Source: Diadema setosum
Taxonomy: Eukaryota; Echinodermata; Echinoidea; Diadematoida; Diadematidae
Direction of reading: 5' to 3'
Assembly (NCBI GenBank): GCA_033980235.1
Contig: CM067064.1
Coordinates: 33,077,497-33,141,496 of the forward strand
DNA: 64,000 bases
Made by a program: the position numbers and the translations under genes. The notes under the pieces are model-generated. The model was not told the DNA's origin and made no database searches. It saw only the letters and a program-made list of their open reading frames with translations. Numbering within the stretch: position 1 is the first letter of the stretch; the number at the start of each line of letters is the position of its first letter. Below are positions 63,358 to 64,000 of the stretch, piece by piece.

Positions 63358-64000
63358 TCTGTCTGTCTGTCTGTCTCTGTGAGGCCTACGCTTGTATCAC
63401 CATAAAAGCCTGCTAAAAATGTCACTGAAGCAGTTTGAAACAGCGGTCACTACTTTCTCAGTAGGGTTCAGGAGACAAGTTTTTCTTCAATCTAATTGTA
63501 ACTTCATGTGAAGTTAATTGTGACTGCATATGAATTGGTGGTTGCCATTAATTGGCCTATACTTAATGCAAATCACCCAACATAAAACCCAGTGCATGTA
63601 CAAGGGTACGCTATGGGCATTGCCTGCACTTACTAAAACCATGCACATCAGAGCCCGCTATTGAGCCCACTGATATCCACATCAAAAAATACATTCAGAA
63701 ACAAAATAGCAAAAAAAAAAAAAAAAATACAAGGGACACAGCACTCCCATAATTTGGATTAAAAAAGTGCATTGACCTGTTTCAATGAGTCTACTGTGCA
63801 CGTCTTATCATGATGTCTCTACATTGTTTGGCCCTCCCAATACAGCTACACTAACTGTAAGAGGCAGCACCGTGAATGTTTTAACTTCCATTGTACACAC
63901 TAGTCATGTGAATGGCATGCCGGCTACAATGCTTTGATAGAAAAAAACTCATTCTTATCTCATTCATCCCTCATTTCACTCTTTACTGCACACACACATG
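62447..64000. other. 3' flank of the myosin gene, no gene recognised
   Basis: AT-rich sequence with a (GT)n then (CTGT)n microsatellite at about 63324-63376 and an A tract at about 63711. Part of it may be 3' UTR. No coding signal was recognised on either strand. Confidence 0.6.

Overview
The window looks like nuclear DNA from a marine invertebrate deuterostome, most likely an echinoderm. The reasons are a conserved animal gene split by GT-AG introns, no bacterial-type operons, and many short TIR elements and tRNA-derived SINEs of kinds I associate with echinoderm genomes. The species assignment is inference and could be wrong (amphioxus or hemichordate are alternatives).

One host gene is clear. 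Fourteen plus-strand exons between 25333 and 62308 join with matching splice phases into 806 codons plus a stop. They encode the C-terminal part of an unconventional myosin of class XV (MYO15 type): the second half of an SH3 domain, a linker, a MyTH4 domain, a FERM domain and a Ser/Pro-rich tail. The motor, IQ and first MyTH4-FERM regions would lie upstream, and I found no exon of them in the first 25.3 kb.

The rest is mostly mobile DNA. (1) 1-11.4 kb: four long elements in the window (three of them here) and one solo head share an unusual layout: 5' palindromic head, CCGT microsatellite, arrays of AGGTCA motifs, 3' sub-terminal inverted repeat, hairpin, fixed end. A second family at 3.76-4.71 kb has the same layout with unrelated sequence. 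I interpret both as non-autonomous Helentron-like (HINE) rolling-circle elements. (2) 12.3-16.0 kb: a 274-bp satellite with a G-rich hairpin in each unit and traces of a five-unit higher-order period. (3) 16-24.6 kb: several TIR elements, one nested in another, and a 4.7-kb element with repeated sub-terminal motifs. (4) 25.3-62.3 kb: the myosin exons, whose introns carry MITEs, another HINE-like element, SINEs, LINE and Gypsy remnants.

The most striking locus is in the intron after myosin exon 12 (48233-55646). A roughly 95-bp TTAA-type MITE was hit by a second TIR element with a 3-bp AAT duplication, and that one was hit by a DIRS-type tyrosine-recombinase retrotransposon. The DIRS copy keeps its inverted terminal repeats, internal complementary region and an open recombinase frame, while its gag and RT frames are broken.

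The last 1.7 kb after the myosin stop has no recognisable gene.
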